Shown piece after piece: positions 60,841-64,000 of a DNA stretch of 64,000 nucleotides. Within the stretch, counting starts at the first letter, position 1. Each line of letters opens with the position of its first letter. This DNA comes from Streptomyces akebiae (GTDB taxonomy: Bacteria > Actinomycetota > Actinomycetes > Streptomycetales > Streptomycetaceae). The stretch is from positions 1,054,001-1,118,000 of the forward strand of contig NZ_CP080647.1 in the NCBI RefSeq assembly GCF_019599145.1, given 5' to 3'. The notes under the pieces were generated by a model. The model made no database searches and was not told the DNA's origin. It saw nothing but the letters and a program-made list of their open reading frames with translations. The translations under genes were made by a program, and so were the position numbers.

Positions 60841-61503
60841 TCAGGCGGACGCTGTCACCGCTTTGCGGGCGAGCAGATGGACCTCCTGGAACTGCCGTCG
60901 GTCGGTGGGCTCCGGCTCACGCACCAGCCGGGCGACCTCGGCCAGCCCGGACTCGCGCAGCAGCGCGGCGAGGTGATCGGGCGACCACCGGTAGGCCGGC
61001 GCGACGGCGTGGTCGAAGACCTGCGTCGGGTGGGCCGGGCCGTCGGTCGCCGAGAAGCCGATCAGCAGGTGGCCGCCGGGTGTCAACACCCGATGGAACT
61101 CGGCCAGCAGGACAGGGAGTTCCCGAGGTGGAGTGTGGATGACGGACCAGCGTGCGAGGACACCGTCCAGCTCGCCGTCCTGGATGTCCAACGCGGCCAT
61201 CGAGCCCACGTCGAACCGCAGCCCCGGATGGGCCCGCCGAGCCGACTCGATCATCGCGGGGGAGGCATCGACGCCGAAGGCCGCAAGCCCCGACTCGACC
61301 AGATGAGCGGTGACATGGCCGGGCCCGCACCCCAGATCCGCGACCCGACCACGCCCGGTCGCGCGGACCACCTCGGCAAAGGCGCTCAACATGGCGCGAT
61401 CCAGGGGACGTTCACCCAGCGAGTCGCGGAACAGCTCCGCGTAGGTGACGGCAGCGGCGTCGTAGGCCTCGCGGGTGGCACGGAGAGCATCGTGTTCGAC
61501 CAT
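60841..61503 (-). CDS. Class I SAM-dependent methyltransferase
   Basis: 220 residues from ATG 61503. Motif I is VADLGCGPGHVTAHLVESG; strand 2 ends in GVDASPAMIESARRAHPG, motif II region in GSMAALDIQDGELDGVLARW, and the post-motif helix in LPVLLAEFHRVLTPGGHLLI. Length and pattern match small-molecule methyltransferases of the UbiE/COQ5-like fold; the acceptor is unknown. Its 5' end is close to the broken NAD-binding gene on the same strand, and the two may once have been one transcript. Confidence 0.87.
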   Translation of the reverse strand: MVEHDALRATREAYDAAAVTYAELFRDSLGERPLDRAMLSAFAEVVRATGRGRVADLGCGPGHVTAHLVESGLAAFGVDASPAMIESARRAHPGLRFDVGSMAALDIQDGELDGVLARWSVIHTPPRELPVLLAEFHRVLTPGGHLLIGFSATDGPAHPTQVFDHAVAPAYRWSPDHLAALLRESGLAEVARLVREPEPTDRRQFQEVHLLARKAVTASA

Positions 61504-61649
61504 GCGCGTGACAGTAGCTCGTGACCGTGGAGCGGAACGCAAAGGACGATCGGAGCTGTTCGGCGCTCCACCACACACGGACGACGGCACACATGGAGGT
61601 CCGCGACGAAGAACGGCAGCGGCTGCCTGTCCGCGACAGGGCTGCGCAG

Positions 61650-61912
61650 CCACGCAATGAGGGCGTGGCCAGGCCGATGAATCGGTCCACCTTCGGGCCG
61701 AGCGCGCTGATCACGGCGTCGGCGCCACTGACGGCCTGCTCGACGGCATCGCGGTCGGCCAACTGCCCGGTGACGACCGTGAGATGGGAGTGGACGAGGG
61801 CGAGCTTGGCCGGGGTGCGGACCAGGGCGGTGACCTGGTGGCCGTCGCCCAGGAGCCGCTGGACGACCAGGCGGCCGATGGCGCCGGACGCGCCGAAGAC
61901 GGTGACACGCAT
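61650..61912 (-). pseudogene. NAD(P)-binding (NmrA/SDR-like) oxidoreductase, truncated
   Basis: From ATG 61912 the frame gives the Rossmann start TVFGASGAIGRLVVQRLLGD, then HQVTALVRTPAKLALVHSHL and ADAVISALGPKVDRFIGLA. After about 85 residues it turns into unrelated sequence, where a normal enzyme would continue for 120-200 more residues. The frame stays open into the methyltransferase but without family content. So the C-terminal two thirds were deleted. It is likely inactive. Confidence 0.7.
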
Positions 61913-61963
61913 CAGGGGGTTCCTCGCGATGGCGGACAGAAGGGGGGAGCAGGACGGAGAGAG

Positions 61964-62350
61964 TCAGAAGCCGTACGGGCCGAAGCGGCCCCAGGCCACC
62001 AGGGCGGTCAGGATCAGCAGGACGGCGTTGAAGGCGATCGCGCCGGGTTCCCTGCGGCGGGCGTGGGTGATCGCGGCCAGCGCCATCACCACGGCCAAGC
62101 CGGTAGCTGCCAGTGGGGTCAGTACGGGGCTATGCCGGTGGCCGCGGGCAGGACCAGCCCGAGGGCTGCGGCGAACTCCACGACGCCGATGAAGCGGACG
62201 GTGCCCTGGGAGAAGTCGGCGGTCCAGGGCAGCCGGCCGACCAGCTTGGCCTTGGGCTGCGTGGACTTCATGACACCGGCCATGACGAACATGGCGGCCA
62301 GCACAGCCTGCACGATCCACAAGAAGACGTTCGCGAGAAGGATTCCTTGA
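61964..62350 (-). pseudogene. DoxX-family membrane protein, frameshifted
   Basis: On the minus strand NVFLWIVQAVLAAMFVMAGV, KLVGRLPWTADFSQGTVRFI and GVVEFAAALGLVLPAATGIA form the first part, ending at a stop at 62119. The continuation LTPLAATGLAVVMALAAITH, ARRREPGAIAFNAVLLILTA lies in another frame, so one base is lost near 62122. The start codon is not obvious: GCGAACGTC stands where ATGAACGTC would be expected, with AAGGA upstream. DoxX-type proteins have four helices and unclear redox-linked roles. The TetR gene is divergent and may have regulated it. Confidence 0.7.
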
Positions 62351-62578
62351 CGGAGGGGACGGAGTGAGGAGGGAGCGGGTACTCCTCCCGGGAGTGCGGG
62401 GTGAACCGGCCGGTCAGGCGTTGAAGACGGCCTCGGAGCGGTGTCGGTTTTCGTGCGGGGCCCCGTACAGGGGGACGATCTGCTCGGGTGTGGCCGTGGG
62501 GTAGCACAGCACGCATGACAGCACCTCTCGATAAGTGGTACGACCTTCCCGATTTCACTCTCGCCCACCGTGCAACAG

Positions 62579-62600
62579 AAGTGGTCCGCCCGTCCCACTT
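62579..62600. promoter_or_regulatory. Candidate TetR autoregulatory operator
   Basis: AAGTGG (62579-62584) and CCACTT (62595-62600), inverted with a 10-base spacer, just before a TAGAAT -10 (62604-62609). A third AAGTGG lies at 62534-62539. The position would block the tetR promoter, which seems to give a leaderless mRNA. Confidence 0.4.
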
Positions 62601-62615
62601 GGGTAGAATGGAGGC

Positions 62616-63308
62616 ATGACCTCCCCGCCTTCCGACCAGACGCCATGCCAACAGCCCGGCACGGGACTGCGCGCCGACGCGGAGCGCAACCGCGACCGCA
62701 TCCTGGACGCGGCCCGCCGCCTCTACGCCACCGAAGGGCTCGGCGTGTCCATGGCCTCCGTCGCCCGCGAGGCCGGCGTCGGCAAAGCCACCCTCGGCCG
62801 ACGCTTCGCCACCCGGGAGGAACTCGTCAACGCGGTCTTCGCCGACCGCATGGACGCGTACGTCGACGCCGTCACCGAGGCGCTCGCCGACCCCGACCCC
62901 TGGCACGGCTTCATCGGCTACCTCCACGGCGTCTGCGCCATGCAGGCCGCAGACCGCGGCTTCGCCGACGTCCTGACCATGACCTTCCCCGCCGCCAAGG
63001 CCTTGGAAGCCCGCCGCGCCGAGGCGTACGACCGGCTGCTCGAACTCATCACCCGCGCCAAGAACACCGGGCACCTGCGTGATGACTTCACCCACCAGGA
63101 CGTCGTCATCCTGCTCATCGCCAACGCCGGAGTCGTCACCGCCACCGGCGACGCCGCCCCCGACACCTGGCGCCGCCTCGTCGCCCACATGATCCGCTCC
63201 TACGCCGCGCCCGGCGCACCGATCCCTCCACTGCCCGAAGCCCCGAAGCCCACCGCCCTCTACCGCGCCATGGTCCGCCTCTCACAAACCGGCCCGGGCA
63301 CCGCCTAG
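62616..63308 (+). CDS. TetR-family regulator
   Basis: 230 residues from ATG 62616. The TAGAAT -10 ends six bases before, so the mRNA is probably leaderless. N-terminal helix-turn-helix: NRDRILDAARRLYATEGLGV, SMASVAREAGVGKATLGRRF, ATREELVNAVFADRM. The ligand-binding domain follows (VCAMQAADRGFADVLTMTFP, AKNTGHLRDDFTHQDVVILL) and matches the common TetR branch with a C-terminal SBP-like domain seen next to NmrA or DoxX genes. It diverges from the broken DoxX gene. Confidence 0.9.
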   Translation: MTSPPSDQTPCQQPGTGLRADAERNRDRILDAARRLYATEGLGVSMASVAREAGVGKATLGRRFATREELVNAVFADRMDAYVDAVTEALADPDPWHGFIGYLHGVCAMQAADRGFADVLTMTFPAAKALEARRAEAYDRLLELITRAKNTGHLRDDFTHQDVVILLIANAGVVTATGDAAPDTWRRLVAHMIRSYAAPGAPIPPLPEAPKPTALYRAMVRLSQTGPGTA

Positions 63309-64000
63309 GACGGCGGCCTCGGCCCGTAGCACGCCTTCACTCCGCGGCGTACGTCTGCCGACAACGGACGGCCGCCCTGCTCCGTCACACGCGGGCGAGG
63401 GCGATGTGGGTGCGGGTGCGGGTGCCGATGCGGAGACGACCACGGCCTGGAGAGAGGTGCAGACGAGGCAAGGAGGTGCGACCGGAGCACGGATCCGCGC
63501 GGGGTCCGCGCGGACGGCGTGACGAACTCACGCTCCTGGCGCCATATATGGGCCACGGGGTGCGCCCTCCTTCTCCGAGTCTTCCCGGGAGGACGGCCGT
63601 GGCCCGGATGCTGCCGAGAACCGCGTCAGGATCCCCGGGCGCAGCCCGAGCCAGCCGGGCGGCGGGTCACCCTTCAACTCACCGCACTGCAGGGCAAAGG
63701 TCTGTGGTGACGGCTTGCCGCCACTCGGTGGACAGTCGCCGGTCGAGGCAGAGCTTGGCGGCCGTGGGTGCTTGGCCTGCTTCAGGATCGCGGCCCGTCG
63801 TCCCCAGGACATGAACGGCGTCGCCTCGCCCCTTCCGCTCGGCGTCGACGAGGTCCAACGGGCTGCGCCCGCGCGCTGCGTCCAACCGACCACCACCGCA
63901 CCGCACATGCGGCTGAGGGCGCTCATCCGGACGACGACCCGGGCAGTGCGAGTCCTTGAAGGGGGTATGAGCTGCTTGCCAAGGAGTGCAAACGAGGTCG
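63309..64000. other. 692-bp region with no supportable gene
   Basis: Frames exist on both strands, but none combines start, ribosome-binding site and family content. A minus-strand frame near 63700-63900 reads RLDAARGRSPLDLVDAERKG, which looks protein-like and may be the end of a gene that continues outside the window. A perfect CCATATATGG palindrome lies at 63542-63551, and GTGCGGGTGCGGGT-type short repeats occur near 63407-63430. Confidence 0.35.

Noticed and set aside
63679..63906. 75-codon minus-strand frame near the window end
   Set aside because: A protein-like segment is present but start, ribosome-binding site and family are all unsupported.

Overview
The window is actinobacterial and almost certainly Streptomyces chromosome. 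GC content is very high with G/C-rich third codon positions, GTG starts and leaderless-looking starts are common, and the gene content is typical: monomeric isocitrate dehydrogenase, a LAL-type LuxR remnant, a GPP34 protein, an Rv1733c-family protein and an FxSxx-COOH RiPP locus. The mix of catabolic, stress and decayed genes suggests an arm or accessory region rather than the core.

Layout. 0-5.4 kb: a GPP34 gene cut by the window edge, then what looks like the decayed edge of a natural-product cluster (broken type II thioesterase, broken TetR, apparently intact MFS exporter, broken LAL regulator). 5.5-7.8 kb: a DUF5988-like gene behind an inverted operator-like element, then a nucleotidyltransferase / BON / metallophosphoesterase operon. 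8.1-16.6 kb: an ABC exporter with a MerR-type promoter, a frameshifted flippase-like gene, an MscS channel, icd, and an esterase divergent from an OhrR-type regulator. 16.6-21.5 kb: aldo/keto reductase, GH43, MarR, a hydrolase and gene fragments (peptidoglycan-binding protein, SpoIIE phosphatase, KdpA).

21.5-33 kb is a membrane/ion stress island: NhaA, a PucR/CdaR regulator, a CPA1 antiporter, a GNAT-like protein, an Rv1733c-family protein, an NfeD-flotillin pair, TerC and a broken YqiJ-like gene. A 17-bp inverted repeat (CTGCCGG-N3-CCGGCAG and variants) occurs in four of its intergenic regions and may mark a regulon. 33-38 kb holds a glycosylation-type cluster (truncated GT2, DUF2064, methyltransferase, Moco oxidoreductase with a membrane domain, GT-C-like membrane protein). 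38.3-41.2 kb mixes remnants with DM13, flavodoxin-like and truncated SRPBCC genes and ends at a tRNA-Pro(GGG).

41.4-50.3 kb is the most interesting part: an FxSxx-COOH RiPP system with two precursor/radical-SAM pairs (fxsA-fxsB) flanking one fxsC-fxsT pair, all on the minus strand. FxsT is a 1350-residue ParA/TIR/NB-ARC/TPR protein and FxsC is TIR-like, so the locus joins peptide maturation to STAND/TIR signalling parts. One precursor was visible only by manual translation and carries its FxS motif internally.

50.4-57.4 kb: a YceI protein and a hydroxyquinol (resorcinol-type) operon (flavin monooxygenase, intradiol dioxygenase with an N-terminal RDAS repeat, maleylacetate reductase), divergent from an AcoR-like regulator without a visible GAFTGA loop; a perfect TGTCTC-N5-GAGACA palindrome lies between them. 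57.4-64 kb: a class II glutamine amidotransferase, two tandem secreted beta-propeller-like proteins, a methyltransferase, decayed NAD-binding and DoxX genes, and a TetR regulator. The last 0.7 kb has no gene I can support.
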